This document shows positions 1 to 7,050 of a stretch of 8,385 nucleotides of DNA, piece by piece. Position 1 is the first letter of the stretch; each line of letters starts with the position of its first letter. Location of the stretch: positions 1 to 8,385 of the forward strand of contig JAWVZU010000177.1 of the NCBI GenBank assembly GCA_033722075.1, in the 5' to 3' direction. Made by a program: the position numbers and the translations under genes. Source of the stretch: JAWVZU01 sp033722075 (GTDB lineage: Bacteria; Pseudomonadota; Gammaproteobacteria; Xanthomonadales; SZUA-38). The notes beneath the pieces were generated by a model. The model did not search any database. It was not told where the DNA came from and saw only the letters and a program-made list of their open reading frames with translations.

Positions 1-2580
1 GACATCCAACTCGAGATCGACACCTTCGGCTTCGGGCACCTCGGTCGGAGCGGTATCAGTCGCCTCCTCAACTGGCTCAGGCGTCTCCTCTTCGACTTCT
101 GCCGGTTCCTCGGCAGCAACTTCGTCGGCCGCTTTCAGCACCACCTCTTCGCCGCCGGCCAAACGCTCGGCGACCGTCTTGATCCCTTCGATGTCGGCGG
201 TCGGCCGGCCTTCGCCCTTCACGTTGGCGAGTAGCTCAGGCAGCGCATCGGTCGCCTGGTCAAGCAGATTGATGACCGCCGGGCTTGCTTCCCGGGTGCC
301 ATCCAACACGCGGTTGAGCAGGTTCTCGATCTGCCAGGCAAACTCGCCGATCGTCAGCGCACCGACCAGGCGACCCGAGCCCTTCAGCGTATGGAAGGTG
401 CGCCGGATGGTGGTCAGCGTATCCTGATCTTCCGTGTCACGGCGCCACTTGGGATAGAGTTCCTTGAGGGTCGCAAGTTCTTCTTCGACCTCCTCGATGA
501 ATACCTCACGAATCTCCTCGTCGATGTCGTCCGAAATGTCGGCGGCACCTTCCTGCTCACCCGGGGGCTGAGCAATGACGACCTCGGCTTCCGGCGCCTC
601 CACGGGGGGCAGCTCGGGCTCCTCCTCGTCGGCGATCTGCTCGGGGATCTCTTCTTCCTCCGGCTCCTCGGCAACCTCTTCAGCCGACGGTGCCTCGGGC
701 GCGACTTCCGGACTGGCCTCGGCCTCCTGTTCCTCAACCTCATCCGCATAATCGGACAGGTCGACGGCTTCCATCTGCACCGTCGCGTGTTCGGTCGGTT
801 CTTCTTCCTCGGGCGCTTCCGCTTCGTCTGCCTCGGCTGCGGCGGCCGCTTTCTCGATGCCGTCTTCGCCGAGATAGCCCAGCGTGTCGAGACTCGCCCG
901 GGCGACATCCAGGATCTTGTTGCGCCCCGGGCGATGCTCGCGGACGGCCTCAAGGTAATATTCGATGCTGGCGACGGCGTCTGCGAGCGTGTCCAACTCC
1001 TCGGCCGACGGAACCTCACGCTTGCGAATCAACTCGACGTCGACGAAACGGACGATGCCTTCCAGCAGATCGCCGGCGTCGTTCAGATCGAGCATTCGCA
1101 GACCGCCGACGATTTCCTCGAGCAGCCGCGGGGTCTGCTTGACGCGTTCGTGATCCCACGGCGCCTCGATGAACTCAATCATGCTGCGCTTGATTTCCTG
1201 GAGGTTGTCGGACGACTCCTTCATCAACGCGTCCAGGATGCGACGCACCTCCGACGACGGCAGATCGCCGCCCAGCACTTCATCTTCGTCACTCCGGGCA
1301 CGTTTCTCGCGCGAACCGAGCTGGTCGATGTAATCATCCAGTGAGGCTTCCACGTAGAGCATGGCGCTGGCGACGTCCATCAGCCCCTCGTCGTCGACCT
1401 CCCGCTCCCCGCTGCCGAATGCCTTAAGGCGATCCCGTTCGGCAATAACCGACTCACGTGGCTCATCGAGCGCGAGCATACCGAGGGTGTCCGCGACCCG
1501 CTCCAGGGTCTCGACGAGCGTGTCGTAACCCTCGTTGGACATGTCACCCTGGCGGACCTTGAAATCCAGCCCGTCCTTGACCCGCATCAGGTCTTCCTTG
1601 ACCGCCGAGGAGACGGTGTCCAGCAGAGCCCGGTTGTGACCCGCCATGCTGCCGCGGGCATGTTCCAGCTCCTCGCTGTCGGGCAGCGTGTCCTCGAGTT
1701 CGAAGAGGTCCTGCAGCTCCTTGACCCGCGATGAATCCTCGCTGCCGTTGGCGGCGAAATAGAGCAGCTGGCGAGCCAGAGTATCGGGTGCGCCGTCGTC
1801 GAGCGCCTTCTCGCCCTTGAGTGCCTGTCGTTTCATCTGCTGATCGACCTTCCCGAACAGCAGCTTGAGCGAACGATCGACCTCGATCGCTCCGGTGCGG
1901 GCCCCGTGCAGCACGCCGCCCGCGATCCACCACAGGCGCCTTGCGGCCAGGACGCTGGTTGCCGAGGCGAGCTTGTCGCAAATCGCGGCCATGCGTCCCA
2001 CGATCTTCTCGTCCGACTCTTCGCTCTTGAGCCATGCAAGCATGGAGGCCTCGAAGGCCTTGCGCAGCTTCACCGTCGCGGTACGGAGCTTGACGTCCGG
2101 TACCGCCCGTTCCGGCCCGGAGGCCGCTTGCGGCAGTTCGACGTCCAACTTCGGCGCGAATACGGCCATCTCGCTGAGTTCGGATTCGCCACGGGCCGCT
2201 CGGACGGCATTCAGCAGCGGCAACAGGACAATCGGGATGTCCTTGTGTCCGCTCTGCAGCCGCTCCAGGTAATCGGGCAGCTGAACCATACCGGCAAGCA
2301 GAACTTCGTACGCGTCCTCGGGATCCTCGATCTCGTTTTCCAGCAGCCCCATGGCCAGCTGTTCCATCTCGTCGATGGCCATGGCCGCGCCGTGGAGTTC
2401 GACCATCCGCAGGGTCCCCTGCACCTGGTGCAGGTAGGTTGCGCAGAAGCGCATCTGGCTCGTATCGGAGGGATCTTCGGCGAAAGCCTGCAGCGCCTGA
2501 CGAGCCTGATTGAGCGTCTCATCGAGTTCGCGCTTGACCCAGCTCAGGGTGGTGAAATCAATGTCGTCTTGAATTCTCAT
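1..2580 (-). CDS. chpA: ChpA hybrid chemotaxis kinase, N-terminal part (cut by left edge)
   Basis: The frame stays open from ATG at 2580 to the window edge, giving 860 codons with no stop. ChpA is the CheA-type histidine kinase of the Pil-Chp system; family members run to about 2,000 residues or more, so further HPt domains, the ATPase, the CheW-like part and the receiver should lie left of base 1. Visible order: an N-terminal HPt-like helical domain with LHQVQGTLRM (His51); a FimL-like helical region (about 140-400, with LWW at 216-218); a second HPt-like domain (about 440-560) in which EEIVGGLRML places Glu488 where His is expected; an acidic Glu/Ala/Pro linker (about 575-680); a canonical HPt with FHTLKGSGRLVG (His730, domain about 690-800); and another acidic linker to the edge. 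The start follows a strong ribosome site inside the end of pilK, 4 bases after its stop. The family call is very secure. Exact domain limits are estimates. Confidence 0.93.
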   Translation of the reverse strand, partial: MRIQDDIDFTTLSWVKRELDETLNQARQALQAFAEDPSDTSQMRFCATYLHQVQGTLRMVELHGAAMAIDEMEQLAMGLLENEIEDPEDAYEVLLAGMVQLPDYLERLQSGHKDIPIVLLPLLNAVRAARGESELSEMAVFAPKLDVELPQAASGPERAVPDVKLRTATVKLRKAFEASMLAWLKSEESDEKIVGRMAAICDKLASATSVLAARRLWWIAGGVLHGARTGAIEVDRSLKLLFGKVDQQMKRQALKGEKALDDGAPDTLARQLLYFAANGSEDSSRVKELQDLFELEDTLPDSEELEHARGSMAGHNRALLDTVSSAVKEDLMRVKDGLDFKVRQGDMSNEGYDTLVETLERVADTLGMLALDEPRESVIAERDRLKAFGSGEREVDDEGLMDVASAMLYVEASLDDYIDQLGSREKRARSDEDEVLGGDLPSSEVRRILDALMKESSDNLQEIKRSMIEFIEAPWDHERVKQTPRLLEEIVGGLRMLDLNDAGDLLEGIVRFVDVELIRKREVPSAEELDTLADAVASIEYYLEAVREHRPGRNKILDVARASLDTLGYLGEDGIEKAAAAAEADEAEAPEEEEPTEHATVQMEAVDLSDYADEVEEQEAEASPEVAPEAPSAEEVAEEPEEEEIPEQIADEEEPELPPVEAPEAEVVIAQPPGEQEGAADISDDIDEEIREVFIEEVEEELATLKELYPKWRRDTEDQDTLTTIRRTFHTLKGSGRLVGALTIGEFAWQIENLLNRVLDGTREASPAVINLLDQATDALPELLANVKGEGRPTADIEGIKTVAERLAGGEEVVLKAADEVAAEEPAEVEEETPEPVEEATDTAPTEVPEAEGVDLELDV

Positions 2581-2584
2581 AACT

Positions 2585-3502
2585 TCACTCCTCCGGCCGG
2601 CGCCGATACGCCAGAGTTCGCTGGCCGGGAACCCGGATCAGTTGCGGATGGGTCCATCCAGTCATTTCGCCGGGCCCGAGAATCAGATACCCGCCGGGCC
2701 CGAGACAATCCACGAGCTGGTCGAGGACCTGATGCCGCCGATCCTTGGGAAAGTAGATCATCACGTTCTGACAATAGATCAGGTCGATGTGGGACAGCGG
2801 CTGGCGCGAGATGTCCAGCATGTTCAGCATCGCGAAACCCACCCGCCTGAGGAGACGATCGCTGATCTGAAACTCATCGCCATTGCAGGGCTCGCAGTAG
2901 CGCTCGCGATAGTCGGGCGGAATCTCGGAAAGTTTCTGCCGGCGGTAGACGCCTTCGCGACCCACGTCAAGCGCAGCCTTGCTGACGTCCGAGGCGGTGA
3001 TTCCGTAGTGAAAAACCTGATCGGCCTGGACGCAGAACCGGTCGATGACCATGGCCAGGCTGTAGGCTTCCTCTCCGGTCGAACAACCGACGCTCCAGGC
3101 GTGGAATGCCGCCCCGCGCCGTCGTCGCATCAGGAAATCGGGCAATACCGCATCCCGGACCAGCTCCAGGGAAGGCATGTGCCGGAAAAAGTGAGTCTGG
3201 TGCACGGTCAGCCGATCGACCAGCACCGCCCATTCGACAGCGCCCTTGCGGCCGCTCAGCCTCTGCGCGTAATAATCGGCGAAGGTGTCGATCTCCAGCT
3301 CGCGCATGCGCAGCCTGAGATTCGTTTCGAGGAACTGCTTGCGCTCCGGCGGAACGACCACGCCGGTGCGCTCTTCCAGAAGCCGGACCCAGCGCCTGAA
3401 TTCAGACTCGTCCATCGTCAGGCCATCGCCCGGCTCCGCCATGCTGGCGCAAGCCGGCTGCCAAACGGCGAACCTGTCCACGGCAGCATTCACGACATCC
3501 AC
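2585..3502 (-). CDS. pilK: CheR-type methyltransferase (PilK)
   Basis: This protein transfers methyl groups from S-adenosylmethionine to glutamates of the chemoreceptor, here presumably PilJ, for adaptation. With a GTG start at 3502 it has 305 residues. It shows the CheR N-terminal helical domain (about 31-110, including VDRLTVHQTHFFRH at 95-108), the SAM-binding motif WSVGCSTGEEAYSL (136-149), the acidic residue of ITASDVS (Asp172), and IDLIYCQNVMIYF (239-251) followed by LGPGGYLILGPGE. Typical CheR has CRN in the third motif; here it is CQN (Gln245). The start is uncertain: GTG 3502 lies 8 bases after the pilJ stop with only a weak ribosome site. ATG at 3442 (Met21) or 3415 (Met30) would also keep the conserved region, which begins around residue 31. 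It sits between pilJ and chpA, the usual pilK position. Confidence 0.9.
   Translation of the reverse strand: MDVVNAAVDRFAVWQPACASMAEPGDGLTMDESEFRRWVRLLEERTGVVVPPERKQFLETNLRLRMRELEIDTFADYYAQRLSGRKGAVEWAVLVDRLTVHQTHFFRHMPSLELVRDAVLPDFLMRRRRGAAFHAWSVGCSTGEEAYSLAMVIDRFCVQADQVFHYGITASDVSKAALDVGREGVYRRQKLSEIPPDYRERYCEPCNGDEFQISDRLLRRVGFAMLNMLDISRQPLSHIDLIYCQNVMIYFPKDRRHQVLDQLVDCLGPGGYLILGPGEMTGWTHPQLIRVPGQRTLAYRRRPEE
2588..2594 (-). promoter_or_regulatory. Strong ribosome binding site for chpA inside pilK
   Basis: The minus strand reads GGAGGAG, followed by 7 bases and ATG at 2580. The site overlaps the last codons of the methyltransferase gene. It fixes the chpA start and suggests that ribosomes ending pilK can reload on chpA. 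Confidence 0.75.
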
Positions 3503-3510
3503 TCAAGCCG

Positions 3511-5547
3511 TCAAGCAGGCAGCTTGAAGTCCGCGACCGACCGTCGGAGTTCGGCAGCCAGGTCAGCGAGGTGGCCGATACTCTCGGCGGTCTGGGAAGT
3601 ACCGGCGGAGGTCTGGGTGGTGATCTCCTGAATGACGTTCATCGTTCCGGAGATGTTGGTTGCCGCAGCCGACTGCTGACGGGCCGCTTCGGAGATGCTC
3701 TGAATCAGGTCCGCGAGGTCGTGGGAGACCTTCTCGATCTCACCCAGCGCTTCGCCGGCATCCTCGGCCAGGCGGGCTCCGTTGACCACCTCGGTGGTCG
3801 TCTGCTCCATGGAGATGACCGCCTCGTTCGTGTCGGCCTGAATCGTCTGGACCAGCGTTTCGATCCGCTTCGTTGCGTTCGAGGCCCGTTCTGCGAGGCG
3901 CTGGACTTCGTCGGCAACCACCGCGAAACCGCGTCCCGCCTCACCGGCGGATGCGGCCTGGATGGCGGCGTTCAGAGCCAGAATGTTCGTCTGTTCGGCG
4001 ATGTCGTTAATCAGTTCGACGATGTCACCGATTTCCTGGGAGCTCTCACCCAGGCGCTTGATCCGCTTCGAGGTTTCCTGGATCTGGTCCCGGATGTTGT
4101 CCATGCCCTCGATCGTCTGTCGCACCACTTCCGCGCCCTTGGCTGCGATCGCCACCGAGCGCTGTGCAACGTCGGCCGATTCGGCAGAGTTCTTGGACAC
4201 CTCGTCGATGGACACCGCGATCTCGTTGATGGCCGCGGAAGCCGACGTGATCTGCTGGGCCTGGTGTTCCGAGGCCTCGGCGAGGTGCATGGCCGTTGCC
4301 TGGGTTTCCTGGGCCGCCGAGGCTACCTGTACCGCGGTCTCGTTAATGGTGGTTACCAGGGACCGCAGGGCTTCGATGGCGAAGTTGATCGAGTCCGCGA
4401 TTGCGCCCGTGATGTCCTCGGTTACCGTCGCCTTTACCGTCAGATCGCCTTCTGCGAGGGAACCCATCTCGTCCAGCAGCCGCAGAATGGCCTCCTGGTT
4501 CCGCTGGTTCAGCTCCTCCGTCACCTTGAAGCGGGCGCGCTGGTCGCGGTACAGCAACCACAGCATGAGGAAGATGATCAGCAGGGCGGCCATACCCAGG
4601 GCGAGGCCCAGGATGACCGACGGGAACAGGCGCTCGCCTTCCGCCAGTGCGTTATAGGACTCTTCCAGAGTCTGGGCGTCGTCAAGCAGCTGCTCGGAAT
4701 CGAGGAAGATGTTGTCCGAGGCCTCCTTGACCTCCAGCAGGTCGGTGGATGCACCGAGGATCTGTTCGACGTTGGCTTCGACCTGGTTGTAGATCTCGAA
4801 GACGCCACCGAGCATTTCGAGCGCCTCGGGGTTCTGGATGGGCTGAATCCCGAGGTCCTCGTTTCCATTCAGCAGTCCATTGAGCACGTCCCGCAGCAGA
4901 ACCGCATCGCGGCCGAAGCTGTCGGCTGCGGACATGGCTGCAAAGCCACCCTGGAGGATCTCGTTTACCCGGCGGAGCATCCGGTCTGCAACGGCCAGCG
5001 TACTCGCCGCCCAATAGATCTGTTGCGGTCTGGCCCCGATGTTCGCGAGCACCTGGGCAACTTCGGAGAGCCGGGCCTGCAGCAGCGGGATGTCCGCGGC
5101 GAAAGCGTCCGCGGTGTCGGCCAGGTTGACGATCAGCTCATCGCGGTCGAGGATCTTGTCGGTCTCCTCGCGGATCGGCTCCCAGGTCGTGTTGACCATC
5201 TGGTACCGCTCTTCCTCTACCGCTGTCGGCAGGGGGCTCAGGCCGATATCCGGGTTGCCGGCAGTCAGCGAGTTGAGGTTGTTCTGAATCTTGGTCTTGG
5301 TTTCCCGCAACTCGTCGAAAGCGTCGAAGTTACCGCCCGCCGCCTCGTTGGCGAACTTCGCGATCTGCTGGGACATCACCTGCGTCTCCGTGATCAGAGA
5401 CAGGTGGCGTCGCTGCTGCTCCGCTGCCTTGTTGAGGAAATAGAAGTTGACGATGATGGCACCGAATACCAGTACCAGCACCACGCCCAGAAACGAGATG
5501 AGGGTGTTCGATTCTCGTGTCTGAATTGATCCGGCTGCTGCGCTCAT
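3511..5547 (-). CDS. pilJ: PilJ chemoreceptor (methyl-accepting protein of Pil-Chp)
   Basis: This is the inner-membrane receptor of the system; in Pseudomonas PilJ is the main input to ChpA and is linked to sensing of pili and surfaces. It has 678 residues, the usual length. Order: a short cytoplasmic N-terminus; membrane segment 16-38; a periplasmic part 39-309 with two related modules (GNPDIGLSPL at 97-106 and GNEDLGIQPI at 228-237); membrane segment 310-333; HAMP about 334-390, with LAEGDLTV at 364-371; and a long coiled-coil signalling domain. The hairpin tip is DIAEQTNILALNAAIQAA (515-532), then GEAGRGFAVVADEV. The C-terminus ends DFKLPA, with no NWETF-type docking pentapeptide. The ATG is preceded by GGGGAG with 9 bases between. 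It is the only gene of the cluster with a real gap upstream (117 bases), so its expression may be set separately. Confidence 0.96.
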   Translation of the reverse strand: MSAAAGSIQTRESNTLISFLGVVLVLVFGAIIVNFYFLNKAAEQQRRHLSLITETQVMSQQIAKFANEAAGGNFDAFDELRETKTKIQNNLNSLTAGNPDIGLSPLPTAVEEERYQMVNTTWEPIREETDKILDRDELIVNLADTADAFAADIPLLQARLSEVAQVLANIGARPQQIYWAASTLAVADRMLRRVNEILQGGFAAMSAADSFGRDAVLLRDVLNGLLNGNEDLGIQPIQNPEALEMLGGVFEIYNQVEANVEQILGASTDLLEVKEASDNIFLDSEQLLDDAQTLEESYNALAEGERLFPSVILGLALGMAALLIIFLMLWLLYRDQRARFKVTEELNQRNQEAILRLLDEMGSLAEGDLTVKATVTEDITGAIADSINFAIEALRSLVTTINETAVQVASAAQETQATAMHLAEASEHQAQQITSASAAINEIAVSIDEVSKNSAESADVAQRSVAIAAKGAEVVRQTIEGMDNIRDQIQETSKRIKRLGESSQEIGDIVELINDIAEQTNILALNAAIQAASAGEAGRGFAVVADEVQRLAERASNATKRIETLVQTIQADTNEAVISMEQTTTEVVNGARLAEDAGEALGEIEKVSHDLADLIQSISEAARQQSAAATNISGTMNVIQEITTQTSAGTSQTAESIGHLADLAAELRRSVADFKLPA

Positions 5548-5556
5548 AGCCTAATG

Positions 5557-5562
5557 CTCCCC
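5557..5562 (-). promoter_or_regulatory. Ribosome binding site for pilJ
   Basis: The minus strand reads GGGGAG, 9 bases before ATG at 5547. It supports this start, which leaves a short cytoplasmic tail before the first membrane segment. Confidence 0.6.
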
Positions 5563-5589
5563 GCTCTCACTGCTCGGTTCGTATGAATG

Positions 5590-5633
5590 AACCTCTGATC
5601 ACTCGGAGGTTTCGTCGGTACCTCTTCGTACCG
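5590..5633 (-). repeat. Two tandem inverted repeats in the pilI-pilJ gap
   Basis: Read on the plus strand, 5616-5621 CGGTAC pairs perfectly with 5628-5633 GTACCG around a 6-base loop. Then 5590-5595 AACCTC pairs with 5606-5611 GAGGTT around a 10-base loop. Transcribed on the minus strand, these would form two consecutive 6-bp hairpins between the pilI stop (5665) and the pilJ ribosome site (5557-5562). Neither is followed by a run of U, so they are not intrinsic terminators. They could affect mRNA processing or stability, or protein binding. I see no convincing separate pilJ promoter in the gap. Confidence 0.5.
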
Positions 5634-5664
5634 TGCACTGGAAAAATTTCCGTCCGGCAGGCGT

Positions 5665-6207
5665 TCACGCCGCCGCCTGCAAAAAATCCGGGTCGTTGAC
5701 CAGCTTCCTTACTGCGAGAACGCCCCAGTGGTCATCGCCCTTGGCATACTCCCTTTCCACGTAGGGCGCGATCATGTGTTCCGCGAAAAACGAGTCCTCG
5801 CTGCGCTCTTCCTCGAGGAAATGGCGCTGTCCGGTAATCTCGTCGATGAGCAGGCCCAGGGTACTGCCCTGCTGTGGCACCACCAGCACCCTCGTCTGCT
5901 TTCCGATCGTCGTTTTCTGGCCGGAAAGGTAACCGCGAAGGTCGACGATCGGCACCAGGTTTCCGCGGACATTCGAAATCCCCAGCAACCAGGATTTAGA
6001 TCCGGGCACCTTCGTGTATCTCGGCACGGTCATGATCTCCACGATGTCGCCGATCTCCGAAACCAGGTTTGCGCCCTCGAGCCGAAACGCGATCCCGGAC
6101 CAGGTGCCCTGGGCCGACGACTGCTCGGGCAGTCCCACCGCATGGATCAATGCCCGCTTCTCGAAATCCCGCAGGACATCAAAAGCCTTGTTGGAGTCTC
6201 GTGCCAC
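5665..6207 (-). CDS. pilI: PilI, CheW-like adaptor protein
   Basis: This cytoplasmic coupling protein links the PilJ receptor to the ChpA kinase. From a GTG at 6207 it has 180 residues, matching the usual PilI size. The CheW fold is indicated by GIAFRLEG (38-45) and ANLVSEIGDIVEIM (46-59), and by the signature SNVRGNLVPIVDLRGYLSG (78-96), with Arg81-Gly82 and Asp89-Leu90 at the usual receptor-contact and structural positions. The open frame extends further upstream but there overlaps pilH in another frame, and GTG 6207 is the first start codon after the pilH stop (6210), only 2 bases away. The ribosome site is poor: GGAGG at 6224-6228 is 16 bases off. Translation therefore probably depends on ribosomes finishing pilH. 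Confidence 0.93.
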   Translation of the reverse strand: MARDSNKAFDVLRDFEKRALIHAVGLPEQSSAQGTWSGIAFRLEGANLVSEIGDIVEIMTVPRYTKVPGSKSWLLGISNVRGNLVPIVDLRGYLSGQKTTIGKQTRVLVVPQQGSTLGLLIDEITGQRHFLEEERSEDSFFAEHMIAPYVEREYAKGDDHWGVLAVRKLVNDPDFLQAAA

Positions 6208-6209
6208 GG

Positions 6210-6575
6210 CTAGCCGTTCATTGCCTCCGCGATTTTCTTCAGCAGCACCGCGTCCTTGACCGGCTTCGTGATGTAGTCCTTGGCCCCCTGGCGCAAACCC
6301 CACACCTTGTCCGTTTCCATGTTCTTGGTACTGATGATGATGACCGGAATGTCGGACGTGTCGGGATCCTTGCTCAGGCTGCGCGTGGCCTGGAACCCGT
6401 TCATGCCCGGCATGATGACGTCCATGAGGATGAGATCGGGGTGCTCGGCCTTGGCCTTGGCAATGCCTTCTTCGGCATTAGGCGCGGAATCCACTTCGAA
6501 GCCGTTCTTCTCCAGCATCTTGCTGTAGACGTGAACGTCGGTGGGTGAGTCGTCGATGATCAGGATTCTGGCCAT
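6210..6575 (-). CDS. pilH: PilH, CheY-like response regulator
   Basis: This single-domain receiver of 121 residues has no output domain. In Pseudomonas PilH favours pilus retraction and/or drains phosphate from the ChpA-PilG relay. All receiver residues are present: the acidic pair Asp8-Asp9, the phospho-acceptor Asp52 in LILMDVIMPGMNG, the switch Ser82 in VIIIST, and Lys104 in YITKPV. The frame could be extended upstream into pilG, but ATG 6575 starts the receiver fold directly (MARILIIDDS). It lies 4 bases after the pilG stop, with AGAGGA 8 bases before it. It sits immediately after pilG, as in other Pil-Chp operons. Confidence 0.95.
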   Translation of the reverse strand: MARILIIDDSPTDVHVYSKMLEKNGFEVDSAPNAEEGIAKAKAEHPDLILMDVIMPGMNGFQATRSLSKDPDTSDIPVIIISTKNMETDKVWGLRQGAKDYITKPVKDAVLLKKIAEAMNG

Positions 6576-6579
6576 GACC

Positions 6580-6981
6580 CTATTCCTCTTCCACGTGCCG
6601 GCGGATTGCACCCAGCAGTTCGTCACGCGTGAAAGGCTTGGTCAGATATTGCTCGGATCCGACGATTCGCCCCCGGGCCTTATCAAACAAACCGTCCTTG
6701 CTGGAAAGCATGATGACCGGCGTCTTCTTGAACGTCTTGTTGTTCTTGATCAGCGCACAGGTCTGATAACCATCGAGGCGCGGCATCATGATGTCGACGA
6801 AAATGATGTTCGGATGGTGGTCGCTGATCTTCGCCAGGGCTTCAAAGCCGTCCGTGGCGGTAACGACGTCACACCCTTCTTTCTTAAGCAGCGTTTCCGC
6901 CGTTCGACGAATGGTCTTCGAATCGTCGATGACCATTACCTTGAGACCTTCCAGTCCGGAGTTGTTCGGTGCTGCGTCCAC
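6580..6981 (-). CDS. pilG: PilG, CheY-like response regulator
   Basis: This is the main output regulator of the Pil-Chp system; in Pseudomonas phosphorylated PilG promotes pilus extension and activates adenylate cyclase signalling. From GTG 6981 the protein has 133 residues, close to the 135 of P. aeruginosa PilG. It has a short tail (1-12) and one receiver domain beginning LKVMVIDDSKTIRRTAETLL. Key residues are Asp19-Asp20, phospho-acceptor Asp63 in FVDIMMPRLDGYQT, switch Ser93 in VIMLSSKDG, and Lys115 in YLTKPF. The GTG is preceded by GGGGG with 7 bases between. An in-frame ATG at 7050 overlaps the proposed promoter and would add residues not seen in homologues, so it is disfavoured. This is the first gene of the operon. 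Confidence 0.95.
   Translation of the reverse strand: MDAAPNNSGLEGLKVMVIDDSKTIRRTAETLLKKEGCDVVTATDGFEALAKISDHHPNIIFVDIMMPRLDGYQTCALIKNNKTFKKTPVIMLSSKDGLFDKARGRIVGSEQYLTKPFTRDELLGAIRRHVEEE
6584..6589 (-). promoter_or_regulatory. Ribosome binding site for pilH in the last pilG codons
   Basis: The minus strand reads AGAGGA inside the terminal Glu codons of pilG, 8 bases before the pilH ATG at 6575. This decides the pilH start against an in-frame ATG further upstream at 6626. Confidence 0.6.
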
Positions 6982-7021
6982 TTGATAACCCCCGGGTTTC
7001 CTAAACGCGTGCCCAACAGCC

Positions 7022-7050
7022 TGTAAACCAGAGTTTAGCAGGCATGTCAA
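7022..7050 (-). promoter_or_regulatory. Probable sigma-70 promoter of the pil-chp operon
   Basis: On the minus strand a perfect TTGACA (-35, 7045-7050) is followed by a 17-base spacer and TTTACA (-10, 7022-7027). A TG one base before the -10 makes it an extended -10. Transcription would start near 7015 and give a leader of about 34 bases to the pilG GTG. Two inverted repeats overlap it: GTCAA/TTGAC (7046-7050 and 7055-7059) across the -35, and TAAAC/GTTTA arms with a 4-base centre (7024-7037) over the -10. These could be operators. No experiment supports this; the call rests on consensus and position. Confidence 0.6.

Noticed and set aside
391..1344. A 317-codon plus-strand frame opposite chpA
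   Set aside because: It is the antisense reading of the acidic linker and HPt codons (Glu codons read as Leu/Phe), with no domain and no convincing ribosome site.
2642..3631. A 329-codon plus-strand frame opposite pilK
   Set aside because: It is an antisense shadow of the methyltransferase gene without its own motifs or start signals.
3571..5529. A 652-codon open frame on the plus strand, antisense to pilJ
   Set aside because: It mirrors pilJ on the opposite strand. Its composition is odd (rich in Asp, Val, Gly, Leu and Arg), it has no recognisable domain, and pilJ is an unmistakable gene. Long stop-free antisense frames are common in GC-rich DNA.
5590..5633. Intrinsic terminator between pilI and pilJ
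   Set aside because: The hairpins have only 6-bp stems and no U-run follows them in the direction of transcription, so termination is not supported. They are kept as inverted repeats.
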